From Salipaludibacillus agaradhaerens (lineage in GTDB: Bacteria; Bacillota; Bacilli; Bacillales; Salisediminibacteriaceae), in assembly GCF_002019735.1 (NCBI RefSeq), contig NZ_KV917378.1, forward strand, positions 3,808,869 to 3,872,868: 64,000 nt of DNA. Direction: 5' to 3'. Shown here one piece after another: positions 34,567-43,193 of the stretch. The stretch's first letter is position 1; each line of letters begins with the position of its first letter. The translations under genes and the position numbers were made by a program. A model generated the notes under the pieces. The model did no database searches. It was given only the letters and a program-made list of their open reading frames with translations, and was not told the DNA's origin.

Positions 34567-35388
34567 TTAATGATAATTTTTAATATCTTCAACCGTTTGA
34601 TTCACTTCGTCTCTAGACATTTTTTCACGACCAGACTTTAGAACATGAAGTGTTCTCTTGGCTAATTCTAGCGGGATTTTGCAAAAGAGACTAACATTTT
34701 TACTAGTGATGTCTTTCATATATTCATCTCCGAGAGCAAGGTTGGCCTCAGCGTACTGAAACGTATCAGCAATATTCCAATTTTTAGGTATGAATGAAAT
34801 TCCTCGATCTTTATCTTCTTCTTGATTACGAAGAATATTGACTGTCTGTAGGCCGCGTCCGTAAGCAATAGCATAGTCTCTGTCCGTTTTCGTTCCATCT
34901 CGCCATTCCCAAATATCAGAAAGCATAACACCTACAAGACCGGCTACATAATAGGTGTAATCGTCTAAATCTTCTTTCGTTTGAATATCCCAATTTTTTT
35001 CGGCCCATTTTGCCATACCTTGAGCCATAATACTTGTAGATTCCTGCACTTTTTCTATAATATCCGCAGGGCAAACTGAAAGCCAATCGCCGAGTCTTAT
35101 TGTCACTTCAGGGAGTAGCTGTTTGTAGGGCTCAATCAATTCAAGGTATGCGTCATTGTTAAAAGTGTCGCTTAATAAAACACTTGTTTTCGAGAGAAGA
35201 TGAGATTTCGTTGCAGGTTCAAGATTCTCATGGTCTTCAATTTCGTCAATTGCCCTCATACATAAGTAGGCGGAAGCCACTGTTTTTTTTAATGTGGGCT
35301 CTAATAATGTGATTGGAATATAAAAGGTTCTACTTGTTTTTTTTAATTGTCCCATAGCCTCTTTATGTAACTGTTTCTCATTCTTCAT
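34567..35388 (-). CDS. Squalene/phytoene synthase-family protein
   Basis: A 273-residue all-helical prenyl-transferase fold enzyme. It has the substrate-binding start SRTFYIPI, a first acidic motif AIDEIEDHE near residue 48, and the second motif LRNQEEDKDRGISFIP near residue 188, typical of head-to-head condensation of prenyl diphosphates. No other terpenoid or carotenoid gene (desaturase, cyclase, dehydrosqualene enzyme) is nearby. The first acidic motif has Glu in place of one of the usual aspartates. It may make squalene or a related product, or act as a YisP-like phosphatase; sequence alone does not decide. AGGAAATG before the ATG is the ribosome site. Confidence 0.85.
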   Translation of the reverse strand: MKNEKQLHKEAMGQLKKTSRTFYIPITLLEPTLKKTVASAYLCMRAIDEIEDHENLEPATKSHLLSKTSVLLSDTFNNDAYLELIEPYKQLLPEVTIRLGDWLSVCPADIIEKVQESTSIMAQGMAKWAEKNWDIQTKEDLDDYTYYVAGLVGVMLSDIWEWRDGTKTDRDYAIAYGRGLQTVNILRNQEEDKDRGISFIPKNWNIADTFQYAEANLALGDEYMKDITSKNVSLFCKIPLELAKRTLHVLKSGREKMSRDEVNQTVEDIKNYH

Positions 35389-35828
35389 ATCATTTCCTCC
35401 TTGATTTTACCCCAAAGCTTATATCATCACTAAAAGGACATCGCACTTAAATTTAACAAACGCGATATAGTGAAAAGTGTTTAGAAATATGTCGAGTACC
35501 AAGTATCATTTACTCTAAAATACTACAAAAGCTTATCATTATTCAACTTTTTTAAGAAGAGACAGGATAAAGACTTTTATCTTTCTTTTATATTTTTTAA
35601 GAAATGAACGCCTTTCATTATACAAACTACCGCTGTAACAAACGCCTCATACATTAATCTTCTACTGTAGGCGGGCGCTTTCTCGAGGTTTGTTTTTTAC
35701 TACAGCCTACTTTTTAAAAACGAGCAGGTATTATTGTCCCTTGGTCGTGTTAAACCTTCAATATGTAACAGTCAATAGTATACCACCTTCTGGCACTAAT
35801 TCATTATTTTAATTCTAAAGGTGGAAGT
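35389..35828. other. Intergenic region, no gene seen
   Basis: About 440 AT-rich bases between the divergent prenyl-synthase-family gene and the small stress-type gene. I see no open frame with a ribosome site and no strong hairpin. Confidence 0.5.
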
Positions 35829-35854
35829 GTTTACATGTCACTATGAAAGGGAAC
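35829..35854 (+). promoter_or_regulatory. Candidate sigma-B promoter
   Basis: GTTTAC (35829-35834) and GGGAAC (35849-35854) are 14 bp apart, close to the Bacillus sigma-B pattern GTTTAA-N12-15-GGGWAW. It lies 32 bp before the start of the small protein gene. No competing sigma-A boxes of similar quality were seen. Confidence 0.5.
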
Positions 35855-35885
35855 AGATCAGTAAAACTTGAAAGGAGATTTACGT

Positions 35886-36242
35886 ATGAGTCAAAAGATT
35901 CAAGCGTATTTCAAAACTGAAAATGATGCTGAAAAAGCAGTAGCACACTTACAAAAATTAAACACGTCTAATGTAATAGTTGATGAACTTCCTGAAGGTG
36001 GAAGATCGTTGATTCTTTTCCCTGTTGCTAATCTGGGTACCACGGGAAGTGGGATGGGGAACTTTGGAGCTCCTGGCTTTTTTGGAAGTAAGGAAGAAAT
36101 AAAAAGTATGGGATCAAATAAAAGCGAGACGTTTACTCACATTGTGGAATTTAATATATCGGAAGATGAGGCTAAAGAAGCGTTTGCTACGCTTAAGGAA
36201 GCGGATGCATATATTGATTCTGAGCTGAACAGTTCTCCCTAA
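35886..36242 (+). CDS. Small protein of unknown function, probable general stress protein
   Basis: A 118-residue soluble acidic protein: an opening beta-alpha unit (KIQAYFKTENDAEKAVAHL) and a closing one (HIVEFNISEDEAKEAFATL) resemble a ferredoxin-like fold of the kind seen in Bacillus stress proteins of the YflT group, with a central Gly-rich loop (GTTGSGMGNFGAPGFFGS). There is no signal peptide. ATG 35886 follows AAAGGAGAT; a start at 35868 is less likely. The sigma-B-like promoter upstream and the fold suggest a general stress role, but no enzyme motif is visible and I cannot name it. Confidence 0.7.
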   Translation: MSQKIQAYFKTENDAEKAVAHLQKLNTSNVIVDELPEGGRSLILFPVANLGTTGSGMGNFGAPGFFGSKEEIKSMGSNKSETFTHIVEFNISEDEAKEAFATLKEADAYIDSELNSSP

Positions 36243-36306
36243 ACTTGAACCTACCCTTCCACATTTAAGCCGACTAAATGTGTTAGAAAAAGTTGATAGG
36301 TTATAT

Positions 36307-36334
36307 AGGCTCGCCTATTGGCGGGCTTTCTTAA
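36307..36334 (+). terminator. Terminator after the small stress-type gene
   Basis: GCTCGCC (36309-36315) pairs with GGCGGGC (36320-36326), one G-T pair, followed by TTTCTT. Confidence 0.75.
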
Positions 36335-36468
36335 ATGTGTGTGTGCAAGAGCTTGAGAGAAATACTCGCCTGTATGTATGAAAAAGATATAGTAAATTTA
36401 GAATGTTTTCTTTTCATAGAAACTTTTTCATAAATATATTCGTAATGATAGAAGGGAGGGAACGATGA

Positions 36469-37974
36469 ATGATGACATGGATAATTAGCCTTCTTATTCT
36501 ATGCAGTCTCATTGCTGGATGCAGTGAAGTAGTAGAACCAATAAGTGACATTGAAAAACTTCGTGATATTACGATCGAAGAACGTTTTTCTGAATCCGTG
36601 AGGAGGGATGAGATAGAAAAATACTTACATAAAGAGAATGGTGATAACGAGATTGAGTCAGATGATTTAAATATGCTAAAAGTGTCTAATGGGAGAGCGG
36701 AGACAGTCACAAAAGAGGAAATGTTACTGGATAGTCATCTGTTAAATCAAATATGGTCTCATTCTTATGCATTATATGAGGTGTATGGTGGTCAAGATAG
36801 TTTTAGTCAAGCACATGAGTTATTGACAGCGACTATTGAAGACGAGTATTCCGAAGGGGAGGAGGCTAATTACGAGGAGTTCATTGCACTTATTAGTGAT
36901 CATTATGCTTTTATAACGGATCAACAGTTATTAATTGATGGTTCCCCATTTTTTGACCGTGAACATCAGTTTTATATTACTGAAGAACTGACTTTTGTGA
37001 AAGATGATAATAATAATTATTGGCTTTATAAAGATAATCATAAAAAAGACAAGGTGGTCTCTATCAATGGAGACGATCCTGATGTGTATTTGCTCCCAAG
37101 TCTTAACTTTGAAGGGGAACTAGTTTATTTTCCAGGGATGTATACAGATTATTTGCCGCAAAAATTATGGGATATTGATTTGGAGAATCAAGAGACTATA
37201 GAGGTGACCGTACGTCAATCTGGATTAGACCGTTTAAGAGACACATCGTTTGACGTTTATGAAGACGAAGAGGTACCAATTATTCAGCTGAGAAATATGT
37301 TAGTTTACAAGGAAGATTCATATAATTATGAAGATATGTTGGGCTCAGTGGATCAGGTAGAGGATGAATCGACTTTTATCCTTGATTTACGAAATAATAA
37401 TCAAGGGCACATTAAGTTTGCCCAGGAATGGTATAAGAGATTGACATCACATGAACCGAGTATAAAAAGTTATTCTGCTCAATTAATGACGCCTACTACC
37501 ATTACCTTTTTAGAGGATAAGGTAGAAAGAAACAGAGAAGCGGGGGTTGAATGGGGAGGTTTATTGGATACTGAAGATCCTTTTAACATTAACGAGTATC
37601 ATGATGTGACTCGGTTGCAGTGGTCGATTGAAGAAATGGAGACAGATGGCATAACTGAGCTTGATTCCACTATTTATATTTTAATTGATGAAGCGACGAG
37701 TGCATCTGCAGAAATACTAGTGGCTTACTTACGACAGCATCCTAATGTGTATATTGTAGGTGCACCTAGTGAAGGTGCCATGAGTTCAGGAAACAGTCAA
37801 TTAATAGAACTTCCCCACTCAGGGGCAAAAGTGAGTATACCTAGTATGTTCCGCTATCATCCACAATTTTTAGAAAAAGAGGCCATTGGTATAGAGCCAG
37901 ATTTATGGGTTTATCCCCGTTTTGCGAGAGAACGTGTCGTGAAGTGGATAGATAATAATAATGACGATTTATAA
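36469..37974 (+). CDS. S41-type peptidase-like lipoprotein
   Basis: A 501-residue secreted lipoprotein: the signal peptide ends IAGC (Cys18), followed by a long acidic N-terminal region with no recognised domain, then a C-terminal region of the tail-specific protease (S41) type. ILIDEATSASAEILVAYLRQ carries the presumed nucleophile Ser in the TSASAE motif, and GAPSEGAMSSGNSQ and IGIEPDLWV fit the same fold. A clear PDZ domain is not seen. The usual catalytic Lys downstream of the Ser is hard to place, so activity is uncertain. AGGGAGGG precedes ATGATG, leaving start 36469 or 36472. Target unknown. Confidence 0.72.
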   Translation: MMTWIISLLILCSLIAGCSEVVEPISDIEKLRDITIEERFSESVRRDEIEKYLHKENGDNEIESDDLNMLKVSNGRAETVTKEEMLLDSHLLNQIWSHSYALYEVYGGQDSFSQAHELLTATIEDEYSEGEEANYEEFIALISDHYAFITDQQLLIDGSPFFDREHQFYITEELTFVKDDNNNYWLYKDNHKKDKVVSINGDDPDVYLLPSLNFEGELVYFPGMYTDYLPQKLWDIDLENQETIEVTVRQSGLDRLRDTSFDVYEDEEVPIIQLRNMLVYKEDSYNYEDMLGSVDQVEDESTFILDLRNNNQGHIKFAQEWYKRLTSHEPSIKSYSAQLMTPTTITFLEDKVERNREAGVEWGGLLDTEDPFNINEYHDVTRLQWSIEEMETDGITELDSTIYILIDEATSASAEILVAYLRQHPNVYIVGAPSEGAMSSGNSQLIELPHSGAKVSIPSMFRYHPQFLEKEAIGIEPDLWVYPRFARERVVKWIDNNNDDL

Positions 37975-38007
37975 ACTTTTAAATTAAGTTAAAGAGTTTT
38001 TTATTGC

Positions 38008-38133
38008 ACAGATAAGGGTTTGTAAAACCTCTCGCCACAAATAAAGAGGAGAGCTAACTCTATTAAGGAGGGAAAAAACGACCGCTAATATCCTAAGTAA
38101 AGCAACTCCCACTGATTGAAGGGCCGTTTTATA
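38008..38133 (+). repeat. Dispersed structured repeat, copy E (shortened)
   Basis: GCACAGATAAGGGTTTGTAA through CTATTAAGGAGGG and ACGACCGCTAATATCCTAAG follows the order of copy D (58060), with an internal deletion, and ends ACTCCCACTGATTGAAGG then GCCGTTTTATA. It sits between the S41-type gene and the GH4 gene. Confidence 0.7.
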
Positions 38134-38195
38134 GAGGCGCGTATAGATGACGTAAAAATGAAGAACGATCCTTTTGTTCGCTCATTAGAGGGACT

Positions 38196-38232
38196 CAAAA
38201 AGGGAGGCCCTCAATTGTCTTTGGGGCGTCCC
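38196..38232 (-). terminator. Terminator of the GH4 gene
   Basis: On the minus strand GGGACGCCC pairs with GGGCCTCCC (one mismatch), followed by TTTTTG. It lies just downstream of the GH4 stop. Confidence 0.75.
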
Positions 38233-38243
38233 TTAGTTACTGC

Positions 38244-39560
38244 TTACTGAAATTGAGGTAGATATTCTTTGTGCGCTTCAAGCATTTCATCGAGTATGAG
38301 TTTAGCGGTTGTATCAGACGGGACAAGTGGATTAATTGTCATTGCTAACAAGGCTTGATCGTAGTCACCACTAACCGCCGCTTCAGCAGCAATGCGTTCG
38401 AAAGATTTAATTTGCTGTACGAGCCCTCTTACAGAGACGGGGAGATCGCCAACTGCTAACGGTTTAGGACCATCTTTTGTAATGATGCAGTTTACTTCTA
38501 CAGCGGAGTCGTCCGGTATACTGCCAATCGCCCCTTTGTTTAACGTATTGACAGGTTGAATATCACCACGATCATTATAAATGGAATCGATAAGATTACA
38601 AGCTGCATCACTATAATAAGCACCACCGCGTTTTTCTAGTTGTTCAGGTTTGGTACGCAAGGTTTCATCTTTATATAGTTCAAATAACTCTTTTTCCAAT
38701 TGTTGAACAACTTCAGCCCGAGTTCCTTCTTCGGCTGCGTTTTTCTTCTCTTCTGCCAACATATCAGACGTTTTATAGTAATAACGATGGTATGGACAAG
38801 GAAGCATATTTAATGCTTTCAAAAATCCTGGTTCCCACCCGATGTCTACGATGTTTTTCATCGTCATTGAAGAATCTCCTGACGTTATTTTATTAATAAC
38901 GTCTTCTGTGACACACTTGCCGTCTAAATAAACGTCCATGCCGTATACCATATGGTTTAATCCAGCAAAATCAACGTGTATTCTATTGGCTTCCACATCA
39001 AGAGCTTTGGCTACACCCATTTTAATCCCTACAGGCACGTTGCAGAGCCCGACGACTTTGCGCCAGTTAGAGTGTCTATAAATAGCTTCTGTTACCATAC
39101 CAGCAGGATTTGTGAAATTAATTAACCATGCATGGGGGCATAGACGTTCCATATCTTGAATAATATCAAGGATCACTGGGATAGTTCTTAACCCTTTAAA
39201 AAGCCCTCCTGGACCATTTGTTTCCTGCCCGATTACATCGTACTTCAAAGGAATTCGTTCGTCTTTAGCACGCGCATCGAGTAGACCAACACGAAATTGA
39301 GTTGTGACGAAATCGGCATCTTTTAGGGCCTTTTCACGGTCAAGTGTGAGATGAATTGTCATGGGAACACCAGCTTCTTCTACCATTCGTTTAGCAAGGT
39401 TCCCTACGATTGTGAGTTTTTCTTCTCCTTCTGGAATATCAAGTAACCATAACTCACTGATCGGTAATGAGTCATATCGTTTAATAAATCCTTCGACTAA
39501 CTCTGGTGTATAGCTAGAACCGCCACCAATAGTTGCAATTTTTAATCCTTTTTTAATCAT
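38244..39560 (-). CDS. GH4 6-phospho-glucosidase family protein, LicH-like
   Basis: A 438-residue NAD- and metal-dependent phospho-glycosidase of the LicH/CelF type. The NAD loop is GGGSSYTPELVEG at the start, with FTNPAGMVTEA, the metal-binding Cys in GLCNVPVG and His in GLNHMVYG further on. It would hydrolyse a phosphorylated disaccharide such as cellobiose-6-phosphate through an oxidation-elimination mechanism. ATG 39560 is set by AAAGGAGTG six bases upstream; the frame opens 19 codons earlier without a ribosome site. It is divergent from an RpiR-type regulator that probably controls it. No PTS gene lies alongside, so the source of phospho-sugar is not shown. Confidence 0.88.
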   Translation of the reverse strand: MIKKGLKIATIGGGSSYTPELVEGFIKRYDSLPISELWLLDIPEGEEKLTIVGNLAKRMVEEAGVPMTIHLTLDREKALKDADFVTTQFRVGLLDARAKDERIPLKYDVIGQETNGPGGLFKGLRTIPVILDIIQDMERLCPHAWLINFTNPAGMVTEAIYRHSNWRKVVGLCNVPVGIKMGVAKALDVEANRIHVDFAGLNHMVYGMDVYLDGKCVTEDVINKITSGDSSMTMKNIVDIGWEPGFLKALNMLPCPYHRYYYKTSDMLAEEKKNAAEEGTRAEVVQQLEKELFELYKDETLRTKPEQLEKRGGAYYSDAACNLIDSIYNDRGDIQPVNTLNKGAIGSIPDDSAVEVNCIITKDGPKPLAVGDLPVSVRGLVQQIKSFERIAAEAAVSGDYDQALLAMTINPLVPSDTTAKLILDEMLEAHKEYLPQFQ

Positions 39561-39610
39561 GTTTAACACTCCTTTAATATTATAAATATAAGATAAGATG
39601 GACGAAAACC

Positions 39611-39638
39611 ATTTCATTTGTATAATAGAAAGTGAAAT
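39611..39638. promoter_or_regulatory. Candidate operator between the GH4 and RpiR genes
   Basis: ATTTCA (39611-39616) and TGAAAT (39633-39638) are inverted around TATAAT (39621-39626), in the shared intergenic region. This suits binding by the RpiR-type protein. It is based on symmetry and position only. Confidence 0.4.
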
Positions 39639-39720
39639 AAACGTATGAGCGTTTTATACTATTTGAAGGCGCTTAAATAATGACAATATGGCGTAAGCCA
39701 ATGTAAAAAGGACGATGCTA

Positions 39721-40443
39721 ATGTTTACACCGAAACAGCTTGCCCGCTTTTCTGACTTAGACACACTTCTATATCACTACATACTAGCTCACGGAGAAAA
39801 AGTTGCTTATATGCGGATTAGAGAACTGGCGGAAGTAACACATGTTTCTCCAACGACTATTTTACGCTTCTGTAAGAAACTTGATTGTGACGGTTTTTCA
39901 GAATTTAAAACTAAGTTAAAGCTTTATTTAGAGAAAGCGGAAACGAAATGGTTAAATCATAGTTATGAATCAATGAATGAATTTTTGGAACGGACATTGA
40001 AATCAGATTATCAAGCTCAATTAAGTGCCATCGCAGACGAGATTGTATCTTCCTCACAAGTTGTCTTTATCGGAAGTGGTAGTTCAGGCATCCTAGCAGA
40101 ATATGGTGCTCGTTATTTTTCAAGCTTAAATACTTTTTCATCAGCCATAAGTGACCCATTTTATCCGATTAACGGAAAGCAAATACGTCATAGTCTTGCT
40201 ATTATTTTATCTGTATCTGGTGAGACACAACACATTGTTTCTAAGCTACATCGCTTTCGAGAAGAAGGTGCCACGATTGTAAGTATTACCAATACAAAAA
40301 GTAACACAGTAGCACAGTTGGCTGACTACCCATTAGCGTATTATATTAATACTGAATTTAATGATATTTCCAATGTGACGACTCAACTTCCTGTTCTCTA
40401 TTTAATAGAAACGCTGGGGAAAATAGTGTTTGAAAAGTTATAA
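39721..40443 (+). CDS. RpiR-family transcriptional regulator
   Basis: A 240-residue regulator with an N-terminal RpiR helix-turn-helix (RIRELAEVTHVSPTTILRFCKKL) and a C-terminal SIS phospho-sugar-binding domain (VVFIGSGSSGILAEY, and SVSGETQHIV). It probably senses a sugar phosphate and controls the divergent GH4 gene. ATG 39721 is spaced nine bases from AAAGGA; ATG 39715 is too close to it. Confidence 0.88.
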   Translation: MFTPKQLARFSDLDTLLYHYILAHGEKVAYMRIRELAEVTHVSPTTILRFCKKLDCDGFSEFKTKLKLYLEKAETKWLNHSYESMNEFLERTLKSDYQAQLSAIADEIVSSSQVVFIGSGSSGILAEYGARYFSSLNTFSSAISDPFYPINGKQIRHSLAIILSVSGETQHIVSKLHRFREEGATIVSITNTKSNTVAQLADYPLAYYINTEFNDISNVTTQLPVLYLIETLGKIVFEKL

Positions 40444-40680
40444 CTCATTGTGATGCGTAGATGCCTTATTTTAGGGTAATGCGCCCTTTTAAAGCTTTCA
40501 GTCACGTTGAAGGTATGCTTTGTAATGATAATAACGTAATGCCTTTAAAGCGGGTTTTCTAGAGAGAAACTCTCAATTTAAAATTTGTGTCGGCCCTCCT
40601 TTGTGGTCTTACACTATTTATTATTACTGTCTTGCTTTGTTCAGTAAAGAGTATATAGGCAATGAGGAAAACGTCTATAT
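40444..40680. other. Intergenic region between convergent genes
   Basis: No gene or strong structure was seen apart from the minus-strand terminator that follows. Confidence 0.5.
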
Positions 40681-40711
40681 AAAAAGAAACGTGTTCCAAC
40701 AGAGGAACACG
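40681..40711 (-). terminator. Terminator of the nitronate monooxygenase-like gene
   Basis: CGTGTTCC and GGAACACG form a perfect 8-bp stem. On the minus strand it is followed by TTTCTTTTT. Confidence 0.88.
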
Positions 40712-40737
40712 CTGTACCATATTGAACGTTTTATGGG

Positions 40738-41715
40738 TTAAGTAGGTTGATTAGAAAGTGTACTCGTTAAATCTCTATATTCTTTAATAATATTATCAAT
40801 AATGTTCTTTACTGGGAGGATATCATTGATTTCATGCACACGAGACCCACTAAAGACAAGGCCTTCTTCTGCATCGCCTGCACGGGATTTTAACAAAGAA
40901 TCTAAAATACAAAAGCGATGTGAGCATTTCTTTAAACATGACATACATTTTTCAATTTTTACTTTTTTTCCATCACTTATTTTGTTTGTGAACGTATTTT
41001 TAATGGCACGTCCTTCTAACCCGACGACAGATGTTATTAAAGTGGTATCTCCTTTTTTACTAGAGAGATACTTTTCTTTGAAAGATTGGGGGGCATCACA
41101 TTCAGTGCTAGCAACAAATCGAGAGCCCATTTGGACACCAGAAGCGCCCAAAGATAACGCTTTTTTAACATCGTTGCCATTGATAATGCCACCAGCAGCA
41201 ATCACTGGAATATCAACTGATTCCACGACTTCAGGTAATATATCGAAAAGTGGTCTATCTGTCCCTAAATGTCCTCCGGCTTCAAATCCTTCGACGACGA
41301 CAGCTGATGCTCCTAATCGTTGAGACATTTTTGCTAATTTTCCAGAAGAAACAATAGAGATGACAGGCGTGTTGTATTCTTTCCCCCAAGCATACATATC
41401 TCTAGATATACCAGCACCTGAAATAATAAAGTCCACTTTTTCTTCCAGAGCCGCCTTCATTGTGTCAGCAAAATCTGTCATGGCATATAGAACATTTACA
41501 CCTATATAGCCAATACCTTTTGTTAGTTTGCGAGCTCTTCTAATGTGGCCTTTCATTTCCTCTATTGGGATACCTGTTCCGGAAATGATCCCCATCCCCC
41601 CGGCATTTGCAACGGCTGCTGCTAAATTGCTAAGAGATATACCTACACCCATTCCTCCTTGAATGATCGGTACTTTAGGCTTCATCTGTGCAATTTTTAG
41701 TTGTGGTAATTCCAT
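40738..41715 (-). CDS. Nitronate monooxygenase / FabK-like flavoprotein
   Basis: A 325-residue TIM-barrel FMN enzyme of the 2-nitropropane dioxygenase family. FMN-site motifs are PIIQGGMGVGIS at the start, EGFEAGGHLG with the conserved His near residue 148, IPVIAAGGI near 173, and GVQMGSRFV. A C-terminal Cys-rich segment (CMSCLKKCSHRFC, near residue 272) is additional and could bind a metal or Fe-S cluster. It may oxidise alkyl nitronates, or be an enoyl-ACP reductase relative; the sequence alone does not separate these. The gene is monocistronic. A 173-codon plus-strand frame inside it is a shadow. Confidence 0.85.
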   Translation of the reverse strand: MELPQLKIAQMKPKVPIIQGGMGVGISLSNLAAAVANAGGMGIISGTGIPIEEMKGHIRRARKLTKGIGYIGVNVLYAMTDFADTMKAALEEKVDFIISGAGISRDMYAWGKEYNTPVISIVSSGKLAKMSQRLGASAVVVEGFEAGGHLGTDRPLFDILPEVVESVDIPVIAAGGIINGNDVKKALSLGASGVQMGSRFVASTECDAPQSFKEKYLSSKKGDTTLITSVVGLEGRAIKNTFTNKISDGKKVKIEKCMSCLKKCSHRFCILDSLLKSRAGDAEEGLVFSGSRVHEINDILPVKNIIDNIIKEYRDLTSTLSNQPT

Positions 41716-41956
41716 TCAACTCACCCTCTTATTGTGTCAGTAGAGGTCAATGGTAAGAATATGTTTACTTAACATGACCTATACAGATCGTATCAACACA
41801 AAAGTGTCATGACAATAAAAATTACCACCAGCCTATGATAATTGGTTTTAATTATGAAAATTTTATGACAATTCGAAAGTGACCTTTTTATGATTAAGAG
41901 TAAGGATTCATGTGGGGCATAGTGTTAGAACGAGGGAGGTGCTTCATCAATTTGTC

Positions 41957-42025
41957 GATATGACATTTGTCATATCATTTATCTGACGCTTGTGACTTAT
42001 ATGGGAAACAGATTGTAGGTATACT
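41957..42025 (+). promoter_or_regulatory. des promoter with palindromic DesR-type operator
   Basis: GATATGACATTTGTCATATC (41957-41976) is a perfect inverted repeat of 9 + 2 + 9. The -10 box TATACT lies at 42020-42025, with no recognisable -35 at 17 bp, as expected of an activator-dependent promoter. In B. subtilis phosphorylated DesR binds a short stretch upstream of the des -35. The palindrome is centred about 55 bp before the -10, in agreement. Confidence 0.7.
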
Positions 42026-42076
42026 TATAAAAGTGACAAAAATGTGTCCTTTAAAATTGTTCAGGAGGCGAGTGCC

Positions 42077-43093
42077 TTGAGTAAAGAAAGTATTGTTAAG
42101 TTAAAGAAAGAGATGGCACCTTTCGAAAAAACAGAACGAAAGATAAGTATTAAACAGATGATTAACACGTTAGGGCCTCTTGTGATTTTATGGTACTTGG
42201 CTTATTTAAGTCTTGAAGTGTCTTATTGGATGACAATCCCTTTACTTATTACGGCAGCGGGTTTTTTAGTTAGAACCTTTATTATTTTTCACGACTGCTG
42301 TCACCAATCTTTTTTCAAAAGTCGTAAAGCGAATGATATACTTGGAACAATCACAGGGATTCTAACCCTGGTTCCTTACCAACAATGGAAAAATAGTCAT
42401 AATATTCATCATGCAACAAGCAGTAACCTCGATAAAAGAGGAACAGGAGATATGTGGCTCTTAACGATAGAAGAATATGCAGCAGCCTCCATCTGGCGAA
42501 AAATAGCTTATCGCCTTTATAGAAATCCTGTTGTTATGCTAGGACTTGGCCCACTTGCAGTCTTTTGTATTGATTATCGTTTTAATACAAAGGGCGCGAA
42601 ACGAAAAGAAAGACTTAATACGTATGTGACAAACGTGTCTATCGTAGCTTTGTACGGAGCATTAATTTGGGCTATCGGTTGGCAGTCTTTTTTACTAATT
42701 CAAGGACCGATCCTACTCGTTTCTGGCATGTTAGGTATTTGGTTATTTTACGTCCAACATCAGTTTGAAGATACGTATTTTGAACATGATGACGAATGGA
42801 GTTACGTGCAGGCAGCTGTGGAAGGAAGCTCTTACTATAAGCTTCCAAAGGTGTTGCAATGGATTACAGGTAACATTGGTTTTCATCATGTCCATCACTT
42901 AAGTCCGAGAGTTCCTAACTATTATTTGGAGAAAGCGCACGAAGCCACACCACCTCTCCAAAAAGCAACGACAATAACGATTGCAACGAGCTTCAAATCA
43001 TTACGCTATCGTCTTTGGGATGAAACGACAAAATCTTTTGTTACATTTAAAGAAGCTAAGAAGTTAATGATGAAGAAAACGCACTTAGCATAG
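42077..43093 (+). CDS. des: Membrane phospholipid fatty acid desaturase
   Basis: A 338-residue membrane di-iron desaturase that inserts a cis double bond in acyl chains of membrane lipids when temperature falls. The three histidine boxes are HDCCH, HNIHH (QWKNSHNIHHATSSNLDKRG) and HHVHH, with four hydrophobic segments. It matches B. subtilis Des closely over almost all its length. The start is TTG 42077, with AGGAGGCG spaced eight bases before it; the longer frame from GTG 42044 would contain that ribosome site and is rejected. desK and desR follow at once, an arrangement the same as in B. subtilis. Confidence 0.95.
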   Translation: MSKESIVKLKKEMAPFEKTERKISIKQMINTLGPLVILWYLAYLSLEVSYWMTIPLLITAAGFLVRTFIIFHDCCHQSFFKSRKANDILGTITGILTLVPYQQWKNSHNIHHATSSNLDKRGTGDMWLLTIEEYAAASIWRKIAYRLYRNPVVMLGLGPLAVFCIDYRFNTKGAKRKERLNTYVTNVSIVALYGALIWAIGWQSFLLIQGPILLVSGMLGIWLFYVQHQFEDTYFEHDDEWSYVQAAVEGSSYYKLPKVLQWITGNIGFHHVHHLSPRVPNYYLEKAHEATPPLQKATTITIATSFKSLRYRLWDETTKSFVTFKEAKKLMMKKTHLA

Positions 43094-43193
43094 GTGAAAT
43101 GAGTGGTAATATGGGGAAAACATGCCTATATAACGCCTCATATAAGCTATAATATAGAGGAACAGAAGACGCTATAAATGGAAAAGAGGTGGG

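Noticed and set aside
40802-41323. 173-codon plus-strand frame
   Set aside because: It is antisense within the well-supported nitronate monooxygenase-like gene, with no ribosome site.
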